Assembly (NCBI GenBank): GCA_016758965.1
Contig: JAEPRB010000010.1
Span: 186,001 to 250,000 of the forward strand
DNA: 64,000 nt
Origin: Circinella minor
Lineage: Eukaryota; Mucoromycota; Mucoromycetes; Mucorales; Lichtheimiaceae
Reading direction: 5' to 3'
The notes below the pieces were generated by a model. That model did not search any database and was not told where the DNA came from. It saw nothing but the letters and a program-made list of their open reading frames with translations. Shown here in pieces: positions 47,521-61,616 of this stretch (the stretch's first letter is position 1; each line of letters opens with the position of its first letter). Both the position numbers and the translations under genes were made by a program.

Positions 47521-48800
47521 TTAATTTTTCTTTGGATATCGGATGGTCAATGTACAAATTCTCGAAAACAAAAATACGACGTCCATATATATCCAAGCAT
47601 TTGTCTGAAGAGGAAAAAGATAAATTGACTGAAAGATTACTAGTCGATCCAACAGTGACACCGAAGGCTGCTGTACAAGGAAGTAATCGACGAACTGGTC
47701 AGACTGTTGATTCAGTAATCGAGATAAACCCAATCCTAGGTACTCGGGACAGGGTCGAACACGAGTTGAATAAAAGACGCGAGCAAATAAATTTACCAAG
47801 AAAGGCGAATTCCTTGGTGAATTGGGGAAGATCATGAACAACTATACTGAATATTTTCTTTATGTCCAATTAATTCCAGGTTCATTCCTAGTTATGTATA
47901 GGTCACCAGCCATTAAAACATACTGTCGATTCTATGATTTACCAGCTGTTACTGATGTTACATACAAGGCCATTGAAAAAGGATACTATCTTTGCACGAC
48001 AGTCATGTACATCAAATAATTAAAAAAGCATGCTGTTATTTTCCAAGCAGTTATGGATGGTTTGTCCCATAACTATTTCGCGCAGTATTTTTTTGCCTTC
48101 TTTACTGAATACCAAGTAAAGTTTGATGGTGAAGATTCGTTTATTGGGATGATGATAGTTTTCTCCTTAGCTCAAAAAAAGGGATTCCTACAAGCCTATC
48201 AGCAATATACTGGAAAGAATGATGGAGTGCGTTTTTTAAAAGGGTGTTATATGCATCCAATGCAATCTGTTCAGCGGATCAGCAGCAATCACAATATCAT
48301 TTCGTACGAAGAAGCTGATAAATTTCGAGAATTGGTATACACAATTCGAACCACCAAAGATGCTGAAAAATTTTGTCGTTCATGCAATGAAGTAGTTACA
48401 CGATACAAAAATAGCTACAAATGGCTCCAATGATGACTCCAACTATCCATCAGTAGCATCATTTTTCGACATTGCATAGGCACGGATGATAATCTTCGTA
48501 AGCATCCTTACAGGACAACAAATGCAGTAGAATCATTTCACCGTAGTTTATACCGAGATACAATCCATCATCTACCTCTTTCTTTGGCTCTTCCTCAACT
48601 ACATTCGCTCAGACGAACATATTCTTGCTAATTACGAAAAGCATGCTGTACCTGCTACATACAACCGCGCACCACGAGCAACACACACAAAAGACCATCA
48701 AGAAAAACTGTTAACGACGGACGCCCGCCAGATGTCACTAACACACTTATTGATGAAATTTTATAAACGATCTATCACGAGATCTTTTCTACTTTAATGG
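47521..48800 (+). pseudogene. MULE-like (Mutator) transposase pseudogene
   Basis: Successive plus-strand pieces in different frames form one decayed protein: SEEEKDKLTERLLVDPTVTP with KAAVQG (47590-47690), AIKTYCRFYDLPAVTDVTY (47910-47960), AVMDGLSHNYFAQYFF and GFLQAYQQYTGKNDGVRFLKG (48040-48245), CNEVVTRYKNSYKWLQ followed by a double stop (48430), then HPYRTTNAVESFHRSLYRDT (48500-48560) and more stops. The TTNAVESFHRSL block is typical of the region after the catalytic core in Mutator-like transposases. At least four stops or frameshifts destroy the frame. Terminal repeats were not found. Confidence 0.6.
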
Positions 48801-51800
48801 TAAGCGACATAAACAGCATTCATTAATCGAAGTAAAAGAAAAAAACTGGAAAAAGACACTTCATCTACAAAACTAGGAACATCTCAAAAGAAATTTTGGA
48901 TGTATTTAACTGAAATTCAAACAGGAGAAATCCACGTTGCCATGGTTTCTCTAGAATTTTTTTTTCACTTTCCAGATGCATCTATGTTTAAGAGTATGAT
49001 CCATCTTAATAAATGCAATTCATACATATATATATAATTTTAGGCATTGAGCATCCGTTATGCTTGCTGAAGGTACGTATACAGGAACATCAGGACGACA
49101 GGGTATGGTTTACGGGGAACAAAAAAGGGCGTCCCATTTGGTTTTCGGACAAGCAGCAACACAAGTAGTGCAGACAAACTTTATGTGACCCATGCTAAGA
49201 ATCTGAAGAACTGATGCAGGGTTTCTCAAGTCCTCATTGCATGATGGCCGATATTACGTGGTTTTTCCTGAAATGATACCCGGCGATTTAATACAAAAAT
49301 TAGATATATTTTGTAAAATTGTTTCCAAAAATATGATATCATACAATAAATAAAATATGTTCAATTACATATATTCCGGCTCGATATTCCGCTGGGGGAT
49401 ATCAGACTCTTCCTTTTTTAGCGAGAAAAAAAAATAAGCATATCTTCCATGGTTCCATTACGTAGCACCATTCGAACTGTATTAAGAAAAAAAATTTCAT
49501 GTTTCAAACTTTAAACACGTCAATTTACATTATTAGTTTTAGTATTTATATTTCTCTTTAATTTGTAGGTCAAACCTTAATTTATTTACATCTAGTGCTA
49601 AATGGCCGATATCCTTTTCGGACCAATTGATAGACTAGTTGTGGTTTGTACATCATATACGAGGAAACACATGCAAAACAAGAGAGATGTACATAATGAT
49701 GAATACATCTACCAAGCTATAAATTTTGCTAGCAAAATTATATTTTTAGAATAAACGCTCTTCTTGAAACTAGATAGACAATCCAAAGTGAAATCGGCGC
49801 AGAAACAAGCAAGTAGACAAACATCCGATAGAATTAGTTGTCAGTCGTATCAAAGCTCTTGATTGTGTTGTTGAGGAAATTGCGAATCGAATTTGATATC
49901 ATTTTGGCGTAGGAAGCAGAAGCATTAACTAACTCTGCTGCAAGGGGATGGTCTTTACTCTACTTTATAATCTAGCTGTACGCATGCTCTTCAAAAAAAC
50001 TTTATTGCAAAAAACGCCAACCCATATGTGCGTCTCTATACACAATCATTGTCATGACACTGTAAATTTTTTCTCTATTTTTTAATCTTTACGTAGTACG
50101 TATAGTCTATAATTTTCATACGTAGAGCAGTTCATTCTTTAGATTCTTTTGAAAGAATAGTTGTAACAGCTTATTTAAAATTCATATAGAAAATTAACTA
50201 TCATAACTATCTGGCCACGTTGTTTATACGTACGTAATATATATACAGCACATACATATTATTTCTGTTGATGAAGTATATATCATGCTGGTTTGCTGAA
50301 TGATACGCAGCGGCCTTTTTTTATACGTAGCAAATAAAAAAAGAAGGCTTTACTCATAATAATTTAAAAATGTTGCTGCATTGGGCTGGGAAAATGTGTT
50401 ATAAAAGCGGTAGATGAGAAACATGAAAATGTAATACATAATTCATAATCTATTAAAAGGGTATATTAACAAAATGAAAAATGTTATTAAAATGAACCAT
50501 TTGTTGCTCCATAAAAGAAGCCCCCCCCCCATTATTATATCATATGTAGTATTAAATATTATTCAACAGTATCACTCTTTTTGTCATTACTGCTATGATA
50601 TCAACTATTTCTCTTCTTTGCCTCTCTCTGTCCAGTACTGGCAAATTTTTTTGTCTGTCCCGATATTCGAAATTAATGGGATGCCAATCTAATTTTCTTC
50701 ATGTACGTACCAAATTGAGAAATAGGATACAGTACGTAAATAAAACATTACGTAGTAAAACTTATGTAAAATCATAATATTTTTTACTTTTGGATGGTAT
50801 AATAAAGGTAAGTTTGGACATTTTATCAGAATGCGATAACTCAAAATTTCTATCCATCTATCATTGTTTTCTATTTTAACTTTGACAAGTTATTGCTGCA
50901 GCAGGGACTCATATTTTAGAGCTTTTAATAATATATTACTTACGAACAAAAGTTGAAAATGACTGTAAAGTATATTGATTCGCACGCTACGTATGTATAC
51001 TTGAGCAGATCGTCATGACATTCAATATAATATTTCTCAAGAAAATAATCGAAGCTTGAATACAATATAATAGGTATGTTATTATTTTACTACATCATTA
51101 GCGTCTCAGTTTTTTTAAAGACCCATTGGAACTAATTGGCCAGAGTAGCTGAAGTATATCATCTCAAAATTACAAGTCTTAATACTTCATCCAATTGAAG
51201 CATGATATATTTTTTATTTAGAGCATACGTATAATTATCTGTAACACTCAAAAATAACAAGTGCCGCTATCTAAGCTATCCCTTTTGGTATTTTATTTCC
51301 GTATTTATAACATTCCTGTTTTTTGTAATTGTATCACTATTGCCAGTATATTAGTCTATAGATAAATATAATACAGATAAATCTACATGAATAGATGGAA
51401 GATGAATTGCAAAATTCTGACCATTTTTTTTAAATGTATTATTGTTGCTGTCAAAAGGTTTATATTACAAATTTAATATAGAACTAGACTGTTCCACAAC
51501 AAAACTTAAATTTTGTAACGTGGCTGATATATATACTTTATTACTATTGGTCTAGGTTTAAATACTTTTATATAACATACGTAAATGTTTTTCTGGATAA
51601 ATTATTGTGTTTACATGCGTATAATATTTTTAAAATTTTATTCAGTTTTGTTGTTACAACAAAATCATAATAAAGCAATTTCAAAACTCGGAACCTATTA
51701 TTATGTTAATTCATATTGGGCTTTTTGCATAAAGACATCAAAAATTTGTAATAGTTGATGTGTGCTTCTTTTAATTAGTTTTTATCACTCAGCAAAAGCA

Positions 51801-51918
51801 AGCAGAAGTAGCAATTTAATTTTTCAGCCAATAGGTACCCAGACCAATTTTATTTGAAACCAGCAACCCGCTAATATATTCTCGCCTTCTTTCTTACTTT
51901 GCACATGGCAACAGGAAC
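48801..51918. other. Gene-poor AT-rich stretch, 3.1 kb
   Basis: No gene is recognised. Small remnants in 48830-49260 may belong to the adjacent decayed transposon. TACGTA sites are frequent at 50095-51000. The last 130 bases form the leader of the Rho GEF gene. Confidence 0.45.
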
Positions 51919-54900
51919 ATGAATCAAGATGCGCCACTTCCCCAACCCATCGACAGTATAGACAAACAAACACAGTTAGAGCAACAACAACAACAACAAC
52001 AAAATTCTGAATATACCTCAAAGAATCCATATAAGCATCAAGGAGCATACGCGATCCATCGACCTGCAACCTCCCAACCCCAACGGCAACAACACTGTCT
52101 CACGACTTCTAATCCCACCAACAACACCGGTACCACTGATAACGTGGTTACTGAGACAGCACCATTATCACCACCAAAAGAAAAACCAACTTCTCGTTAC
52201 AATGGTTCAAGCAATGTAATCACAGACGACATTCGTAAAAGCTATGTTCGACAAAAACTCCCAGTACGACAACAAAGTTTAGCAGCTTCTTCTTACAGCA
52301 ATAAAGCTAACAACACTAATAATAATGGAAGCCCAGTAAGAGGTAACAAGAGCAAAAACCCATATCTTTCAACATTATTGAACGAATCGACTTTGTCATC
52401 TCATGAGGAACATCCAAATCGTCAAAAACAAAAATTACCCACTAGAACGTCTAGTATTGCCAATTTATCGTCACTTTCACCTCCTTCTTCTCGAATGATG
52501 TTATCACCCCAACAAGCCGGCGTTATAAATGAAAATTATAATACCGTTCAGGAACAAGGAGAAAAAGAGGAGGGTGAAGGGGAAGAAGAAGAGGATGAGG
52601 ATTTTAATTTTAACCATCGACCACCTTCTACAATTATTTGTACGCGACCGATCAACACGACGGACGATAATAGTAATGTGTCGCCTTCTTCTTCAGCGGA
52701 TTCGGCAGGCCCATCCGAACTTTCTTCTCCAGTTATATCCAATCCAACAATTAATATTGATGACAGAAATGTCGCCGCATCACACCCACCTGTGCCATTG
52801 ATCGACACACGAAGACCATCTGATGTATGTTCAATTGATACCATAACAACAGTCTCGACTCGAATCGGTGGTGCAGATGATGCATACAATTGGGCCTATT
52901 CACCAGTATCGCCTAGTCCACACAGTGGAAATTCAACAGGTAAATTATTACTTTATATTTTATCGAGTAATAGAAAGTGCATGTGTGCATACGTATCTGT
53001 ATGTTTGTATGCATGACAAAATTGTTCGATTAAATAAGTATATTTGTGAACAACTTATGGGATCAATATTTTTTATTTAATGTATTCACTCATGATTGAT
53101 AAATAAAATAAAAAAAAAACAGATCCGATTATGACACCCAGTCGATCTGAACCTACTACCTTCCCATCTTTTGAGCAACCACGAGAATCATGCGATACAG
53201 AATATAGCGAATTACATTCACCTATTTCACCCGATAATTCAAAGGCTGGTTCTAGAACCTCCATTTTTTTACGTATGCAACAAAAGCGCGAAGAGCAAAG
53301 AAAATCGATATACGCTTATCGTTATTCACGAGTTGGATCACCTCAACCACAACAAAATCAGTTATCTATGGTTTATCCTGCTGTTCTTTCCTTGGTAGCA
53401 CAAGAACTTTATCGTCGTTTACCGACTACTACACTTATTAAAAATGATATTGAACATCATAATGTTTTTCGTGGAAAAGATGCTGTGGTAGCGTAACTTT
53501 TTCTTTTTCACAAAAGTAGACAAAAACTATTGATTAAACGAAATATTATAAAACAGCAAGGGGAACAAACTAACGGTTCTATGATAAAATATATAGGAAC
53601 GGCTTTTATTGATTTTACGAACACATGATAGAAATTTAGCGATATTGGTAGGACGATCATTGGATGCACAAAACTTTTTTCATGATGTTAATTATGAACA
53701 TCGTCTTCGAGATTCTGCGGATGAATTATATCAGTTTCGTGAAAGTATTGATACTACGATAGGATTATCCGGAATGGAAAGAGATCATACATCAAATAAA
53801 CCAACAGTTAATGAAGGTACGATATATATAATTACACACATTATACGTTACCTAGTCTCTTGTTAACGATCTATATATGGTAATGTATATATAATAGGCA
53901 ACAATGATCTACCAACCGGTGTATTCACAGTTTTAACTGACTGTTATTCTCCAACATGTACTCGTGAGCGAACCTGTTACAGTATCAATTGTCCACGAAA
54001 AGCAACAAAGGTAAAAATTAAAAAAGTGCTTTTTAATTTCGTGCTTTTTTTTCGAATTTCTTATTTTTTTTTGTAACATGTTTATTAGGTTTTAAAACGC
54101 ACACAGAGTCAATCTTCATTAAAAGATGAAGTAAGTTATAATAGCGATCTAATGTTGTGAGAATATGACGAAATATGTAGTTTATGTGTTAATGAACGTT
54201 CTCTTTTTATAATAGGAAATCCGGAATTTATGGGTTCATAGCGTACCAAAAGAACTTGTTGAAGCTACTCCACGCGAAGAGCGAAAAAGACAAGAATGTA
54301 TATACGAATTAATTTACACAGAGCAGGACTTTGTTAGAGATCTACAATATGTACATAATGTAAGTTTAGTTTACTCCTTTTTCGTATTAATTATTATCAT
54401 TTCTATATCTCGATATTTTTATTTTTATTTTGTGAATCTATAATTTTGGAAATTAATTCAAATACGTATATACGTAGTTCTGGGTTAGACCTCTTATTAC
54501 GGGAGATATTATTCCTGATGAAAGACGTGAACATTTTGTCCAAGAAGTATTTTGGAATATGGCTGATATTGAAAAAGTGAACTCTCAACTAGCACGAGCT
54601 TTAAGTGAACGTCAAAAATCCCATTATTGGATATCTTCTATTGGTGATATACTTCTTGAATATGCGTGTGAATTTGATCCATTTGTTGCTTATGGTGCAC
54701 ATCAAATTGTCGGCAAATTTTACTTTGAGTTAGAAAAAAAACGAAATCCCCTTTTTGCAGAATTTGTCGAGGTAACCAAAAAAAAAGCACTGGTAGTATA
54801 TTTAATTCTTTATAAACGTAAAAACTAAATTATGTATTGTCAAATAATTCAAAAAGGAAACTGAACGTAAACCACAATCAAGACGACTTGAACTGAATGG

Positions 54901-57313
54901 GTATCTAACTAAACCAACTACGCGACTTGGTCGTTATAATTTGTTATTACGAGAGATTTTGAAATGTACACCTGAAGATAATCCTGACCGAAAGCTTATA
55001 CCACAGATCATGGATCTTATCACCGAGTTTTTAGTCCAAGTGAATACTGAAGCAGGCAGTAGTGAAAATGCATTCAATCTTCAGCAAATCGAAGGACGAC
55101 TTTCATTCAAAGTATCCGATGATTTTGTGGTACGTTTACTTCTCAATATCAACAGATCTTTATCAATAGAATGATATCTGGTAGTTAAAAAAAGTTAGAA
55201 TACTTAATTCTTTTTTTTTCAATTTGTAGGATTTGAGACTACGAGATCCAGAACGTCAACTGATTATGAAAGGAAGGATGAAGCGTAAAGGAAATTCTTC
55301 ATCAGATGCATCTGACCTTATGCTCTTTTTATTTGACCATTATCTTGTTTTCACGAAAATTAAGTACCATAATCATTTAGAGTATTATAGGGTGTATCGT
55401 AAGGTAATATAATAGGTGATCGGTACAAAATTCAATCAGAGCAAGAAAAAAAGAAATATATAATTTATGATTTTTTTTACTGACAAGATAACCAATACAG
55501 CCTATTCCATTAGAATTATTAACGGTATCTCTTCCAAAAGATAATTATCGTGCAAAACGTGCAAGTTCTATTTTACCATACAGTCGATCAGCAACGCTTG
55601 TATCAAGTAGTACAAGTATTCAACTGAAATCATCTACATCCGAATCGTTCGCTGCAAGCAAGTCTGGAAGTTTTAGTATTACATTTCATCATCATGGTCG
55701 TCGTGGTTCTCCTCCTTTGACACTTTATGCAGCAGGGGAATCGTCAAGAAAGACATGGGCTGAAAAGATTAAAGAGCAACAATCAATTCTTGCAGATAAA
55801 CGTAATATTTTTACATTAACACCATTGGTTTCTAGAGCTTTTCCTCTTAGCAACAAAATGAATAGTTCAAGCATACTTTGTAAGTGCCGATGAAAATTAG
55901 TGTTACATCAAGTGATTTTTTTCTTTGTATAACTTATCAAAAATGGTATTATTATTATTATTAGCCGGACATGGAAATCCGCAAGTCGTTATTGGAGCCG
56001 ATCAAGGTGTATTCGTTAGCGATGTACTACCACCGAGCACTACAGGACCGATAGATGATGATTGTGATGGAAGCACCATGGTCGATAGTATTTCTACAAC
56101 AACTCGTATTTTACATGTTGAAAAAGTGTCTCAAATTAGTCTAGTAAATCAGTCACATATATTAGTCCTTGCTGACAAAACGTTATGGGCGTTCCCATAC
56201 GATATGATCGCTTCCGGTGAACTTCAAGTAAAAAGTGTTCGACCCATCAGTCAACATGCAGCATTTTTCCATGTTGGTGAGAGTATGGGAAAAACGTTAG
56301 TGTGTGTAGTTAAAACAAGTGCGTTAACTCCTACAACAATTCGAGTATTTGAACCAGTTACATCTGAAGAAGACAAAAAGAGTAGACGTGCATTTATTAA
56401 ACGTTTAGTTCGGAGTGGCGTTGATAATTTGAAACCTTACAAGGATTTATATCTACCGAGTGAAGCATCCGCTATTAGTCTTCTTCGAACCAAGATGTGT
56501 GTATCATGTCCACAAGAAATTGGTGTAATTGACATGAAATCTTTTGAAGTACAAGGTAACAAAAAAAACTGCTAGTGTATTGTTCGTGAGAAATTTGATA
56601 AGCTAATGTTTTTTTTTATATTTAACTATTTTATAGCATTATTGGATCCAGATGATGAAGAATTGGGTTTTGTATTTGAAAGACAAGATATTAGACCTGT
56701 TTCTATATATCGTATTCAATTCGCAGAATATTTGGTTTGTTACAATGGTAAGTTTTTACATTTGAGTCAGTTGAGGAAACGAAGGCCCCTACTTGAATAC
56801 AATTGTAATAATCCAATTATTGTAAACTTTTTTTTTTAAAAAAAATAGAGTTTGCATTTATTGTGGATCAACGGGGTAGGCTTAAACGACCAAGCTGTAG
56901 GATTGATTGGGAAAGTACGCCAGACTCATTTGCACTTTGTTATCCATATATTCTTGCATTTGAACCTGAATTTATTGAAGTACGAAATATTTTAACGGTA
57001 TGTAATTCTCCAATTACTTCTAAGATATATTAGCAAGAGAAAAAAAAACACAAGATTATTAATTATACGAATATAAAATAAATAGGGAACATTGGATCAA
57101 CGTATACGGGGTACATATATTCGTTGTACTAACCCGGGTATATCTGATAAGGATGGAATTCAAGTTGCTATGAGTGATGTGAATAATGAAGGATACCAAG
57201 CACTATATCGTCTTGATTTAGTGAAACAGCATGTTGATTATTTACCACAATTACCTTCATTAGGTAGAACTACACCACTTCTTCCTGGTGAAAATAAACT
57301 TACTTCATTCTAA
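51919..57313 (+). CDS. Rho1 guanine-nucleotide exchange factor, Rom1/Rom2 type
   Basis: This factor activates Rho1 at growth sites, driving the cell-wall integrity pathway and actin polarity. Fourteen exons (51919-52939, 53123-53487, 53597-53816, 53898-54010, 54089-54130, 54216-54359, 54478-54771, 54857-55129, 55230-55403, 55501-55879, 55965-56555, 56637-56747, 56849-56997, 57086-57313) join to 1367 residues. The order is a disordered Ser/Asn/Gln-rich N-terminus (1-415), DEP (about 418-505: LIKNDIEHHNVFRGKDAV, then LLLILRTHDRNLAILVG), DH (about 600-815: IYELIYTEQDFVRDLQYV, then LTKPTTRLGRYNLLLREIL), PH (825-1005) and CNH/citron homology (about 1009-1350: DQGVFVSD, RILHVEKVSQISL). This is the full Rom2 layout. 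Every junction is in frame. Confidence 0.94.
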
Positions 57314-57718
57314 TATTTATATTAATTATTATTACTCTTATTATCATTATTATTATAATTACATGCATTCCATTTTTATCACACGCATTTTCTATTTTCT
57401 TTTGGTTCATTATCATAATTTATTTTCTTGTTCCTTCTTCTTCATTTCTTTTTTTTTTTTTACTTTGCTATTGTTTCTTTTTATAATGTTATAGTGGTAT
57501 CCCTTTTTTCCTCTTCTGTGTGTATAGTATAGTATAGTAGATTTACATGATTTCAGTTTTTATTTTCCCTACATAAAAAAAAAAAAATCAGAATAAATAT
57601 AATTTGAATATCCGACTGACTTATCGGTATTTCGACTGGATAGGAAATAAGGACTACATTAGAAACTTTCATAACCTTCATAGTTTCGTATATAAAGCAT
57701 TGACTACGCGACTTTACC
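57314..57718. other. Spacer between Rho GEF and ARPC4
   Basis: T-rich DNA with TTA/TTAT repeats at 57315-57360 and CT-rich tracts. It serves as the 3' region of the Rho GEF and the promoter of ARPC4, both on the plus strand. No other feature is seen. Confidence 0.5.
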
Positions 57719-59095
57719 ATGGTAAGTAAATCCTTTTCATCTTGACTTTGAAAGATGTTATTATTTATATATTTTAGTAATGCTATTATTTAGTTATATA
57801 AATTATTTTTATTTATTCATCATGAAAAGAAAAAGTAACCAATGTCGATATAATTATTAATTCCTTTTTTTTTTTATTCTTATATCAATTCCATTGGGGG
57901 ATAAAAACAATGATAATATATATAGTCCAATACACTTCGTCCTTATTTAACAGCAGTTCGTTCCACTTTAACTGCAGCATTATGTCTTGATAACTTTTCT
58001 TCCGAGATTGCAGAACGTCATAATACACCTGAAGTAGAATCAGGGTAAATGGTTCATCTTTTTTCTCTTCATATATATTTCTTTTTTTTCTTTGGTATTA
58101 GCGGAGTGGATTTTTTTGCTTATTATTATTATGCTAACAATAATAATTATTAAATATTAATAAATAATCTACATATTTATAATATATTTATATATAGAAA
58201 ATCTAAAGAAGTGTTGATGAATCCATTAACAATTAGTCGTAATGAGAATGAAAAGGTTTTGATTGAACCTTCCGTAAACTCGGTTCGAGTAAGTATCAAG
58301 GTGAAACAAGCAGATGATCTGGAACGTATTTTGTGCCACAAGTTCGCACGCTTTTTGATGATGAGAGCTGAAAGCTTCGTCATTCTTCGTAGAAAACCTG
58401 TAGAGGTAATAATTATAACATGAAGAGAAGGAAAAAGAAAAAAAAAGTGTGGGGTTCCCGGGGGGGGAGGGAGGCTATACGGAATACTTGGGAAAAAAGA
58501 AAATCCGTTTGTTTAAAATTGTGGGGATGTTTTTTTTTTTTACTTGGGGGAGAGAGAGAGAGGTTTCAAGGATGTGGAGATGAGAGAGGGACACCAATAA
58601 AGGGAAAGAAAAGAAAAGAACCGTGGAAAAGTTATTCTTTTTTTTTGGGGGGGGGAGATGAAGGTGGATAGAGAGGAGAGGAGAGGAGAGGAGAAGGGGG
58701 GAAAGGTTTTGTTATTGATCATATGAACAAATCAAATATAATAACTAAAACAATTATCCTTTTTATTTTAGGGTTATGATATTTCGTTCCTGATTACAAA
58801 TACACATACTGAACAAATGTATAAACATAAATTAGTTGATTTTATTGTTCATTTTATGGAAGAAGTTGATAAAGAAATTTCTGAAATGAAATTAAGTGTT
58901 AATACGCGTGCTAGAACTGTTGCTGAAAGTTATCTTGCTCAGGTAAAAATATTTCTTATTATTTCCTCGGAATTACACAAGTTTCACTAACACAAAGAAA
59001 ATATATATTTTTTTGTGTGTATATTGGGGGTTGGGGGGGGGAATGATGTTATACTCATATACTGTTGTATTATATATTTATTTTAGTTTGTTTAA
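57719..59095 (+). CDS. ARPC4: Arp2/3 complex subunit 4 (ARPC4, p20)
   Basis: This is a core subunit of the actin-nucleating Arp2/3 complex at cortical patches. Exons 57719-57721 (ATG only), 57926-58044, 58198-58405, 58772-58942 and 59087-59095 join to 169 residues; the animal protein has 168. It reads [20 protein letters not shown], then [56 protein letters not shown] and [20 protein letters not shown], nearly identical to orthologues throughout. The last exon codes only the final two residues (FV) and the stop. Intron 3 (58406-58771) is long for this window and strongly purine-rich on the coding strand. Confidence 0.96.
58406..58771 (+). repeat. Purine-rich intron 3 of ARPC4
   Basis: The intron is almost entirely A and G on the coding strand over about 58420-58705, with G runs of eight or more (58457-58468, 58646-58656), a GAGAGAGAG tract (58552-58561) and GAGAGGAGAG repeats (58670-58695). 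Such strand asymmetry can form triplex or G-quadruplex DNA. The frames on both strands here are artefacts. Confidence 0.7.
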
Positions 59096-59927
59096 ATTTA
59101 TTATTCCACCCTCTTATTGAATAAAATGTATCTCCATTCATTCAATTTTTTTTTTAATCGAGGTACACCACGAGGCTTAAAGTTTCCCACGGCACCTCTC
59201 CGTTCTTTCTATCTATCTCTCTCTCTCTCTTTCTCTGAAAGCCGATCAAAACACTTTTTCAATGTATTACAATAAAAAAAAAGGTTTTATTTCTATTCCA
59301 AGAGTAGTAATTATAGCAATATACATAACTATTTAAAATCATCATCATCATCATCATCAGCAAGCATAATTATCATTCATATCATCAGCACTATCATGTT
59401 GTATTTAGGGTGTGCATATAAAAAAGAAAGAAATAACCCGTGTTTGGCGGGAACTGCCAAATATTGATTCATTGTATTGTATCGAAAAAAAAAACACACA
59501 TGACTATAAACACTTTTAATCAGTAAAAATTTCTTCTTCTTGAATAATACTTGAATAGTGTTGCTTTTTGGTTGTTGTAAACAATTATTTTATCAGTGCA
59601 ACTATTCAAAAAGAGCGGCTAATTTCCATTTTGAGATGTAAACCGTCATGCGCACTTTAAATATTATTGAAAAAGGTGTGTGCGTGTGCATGCCGAGTCC
59701 AGCCGTCTAGCTTACATCTTTTTTTTTTTTTTTTTAATTCTCTCTATTGCATCTTCTTTCTCTTTCTTTTCCCTTTTTCTTTATTCATCTTTTCTTACAT
59801 ATAACAGCACACACACACACACATACACACACACTCATATATACATACACACTTCTTTACCTTTTATACTTCTTTATTAAAAACAATTTCTACTTTTTTT
59901 TCTTTCAATATATTATACATTTTAATC
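59096..59927. other. Promoter and leader region of the CSL gene
   Basis: No gene is seen. The stretch holds a (TC)n tract near 59210-59236, a (CAT)n run at about 59340-59359, a T run at 59720-59735 and a (CA)n tract at 59808-59850. The CT/CA-rich final 200 bases are probably the 5' UTR of the gene starting at 59928. Confidence 0.5.
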
Positions 59928-61582
59928 ATGAAAATGACAACTCCCTCCACATTTGATCTGCAATCTTCTATTTTACCACAAAAAAGGAAGTTTGAACTCG
60001 ATATAGAATCTTTGTTATATGATGATATGGCTGCTATTTTATCATCATCTCAACAACCTGTTATAGAACAATCACAAGAAAGTCAACTCCTTCAACAACA
60101 ACAACAACAATTTATTGAAGGAACTATGGATGCTTTTGATAGTGATTTTATGCAACTACTTTTAAACAATATGCAACATATTATGCCAATTCCTACTTCA
60201 ACAAATACACTAACAACAACAAATATGGATACTGCAGATGATGCACCCTCTTGGCAATCAATAAATACAGTCGATAATAATCAGAATAGCAATGACAACA
60301 AAGAAAATGACACCAGTAAAAGTAATATGGATGACAGTATTGCTATTACGACAAATTCTACAACTACAATTCCTTTTATGAACAATCTTTCGGACAATTT
60401 GATTACTACTCAGCAAGTTGATTGTTTTCTCCAAGATCCATTAATGGCACCGCCTTCCTCCGTACTTCCGGCCGATAACGATTGGTTCTTACTTGATAAT
60501 GCACCTCTTCTTATGAATGAAGAAGAATCAGGATGTCCTTCATCACCAGCTTCCTCTTCTGCTTCCGATGTATCATCAGTGCCACCAGCAACTCCCACGG
60601 TTCAAACAGAGCAATTGATGATGCTTAGAAATAATAACATTAATTCACATAATGACAATAACAATAATGATAATCAACAACAAACATCTATCAATAAAGT
60701 TGATCTTAATGATAGCAACAATGAATGGGAATCACAATTAAAGCAATATCTTGGTAAATCCGAATCTTCGGCGGGAGCGGAAACAACGATGGTGGCGGGG
60801 GGACCTGCAGCAATGAAAAACGAACGCACCGTGATGATCATAACAGGCAAAGTTGCACAAAAGAGTTATGGAACCGAAAAAAGGTAACCACTTGTCAATT
60901 TAGAGCGTGAGAAAAATCCCAGGCTTTTCATTGGATATATATCCCAATCAATCTCCCACACTATCATCTAGAAACTAATAAGTAATCTTTTTTTTTACAT
61001 CATAATTCAACTTTAACTCTACTCTCCCACCACTCTTTCCCCACCTATTCCCCCCCCCCAAAAAAAAAAAAAATTATTATAACGATTAGGTTTTTATGTC
61101 CACCTCCTACAACTATTGTGATAGGCGGTACGAGCCCCTTGAATTTCCGTATTTCGGCAGGGGGGTCCAAGTGCCAACAAAGTGGTGTACTTGATCGGAC
61201 TTGTTCAAATAACAACTATTTCAAAAATACTTCCAAACATCTTCACATTAATGATTTGGCTGAGAAACGTAAACAAGTCACTGTTATGGTAGATATACAT
61301 CAACTTGGTAATTTTACAAGCAAACCTATCAAAGTAATTAGTAAACCAAGTAAAAAAAAACAAAGTAGTGTAAAACATTTAGAATGTAAGTCTCTTTTTC
61401 ATTTTATTAAAAAAAAAAAAAGGGATTGGTACGTAAATAATTATAATTATTACGCCACTTTTTTTTTTACCTTTTCTTCTTTCCGTTTCTCTTTTTTCTT
61501 AAGAAGATAAGATAACGAGAAACTCTATTCAAAATCATAAAAGAAAAAAACCCTACTCACGATTTATTTATATATTCTTATC

Positions 61583-61616
<34 letters not shown>

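Noticed and set aside
58420..58722. Gly/Lys-rich and Ser/Pro-rich frames inside ARPC4 intron 3
   Set aside because: They are composition artefacts within a well-supported intron.
59680..59956. Frames with Thr-His repeats before the CSL gene
   Set aside because: They come from a (CA)n tract in the leader region.
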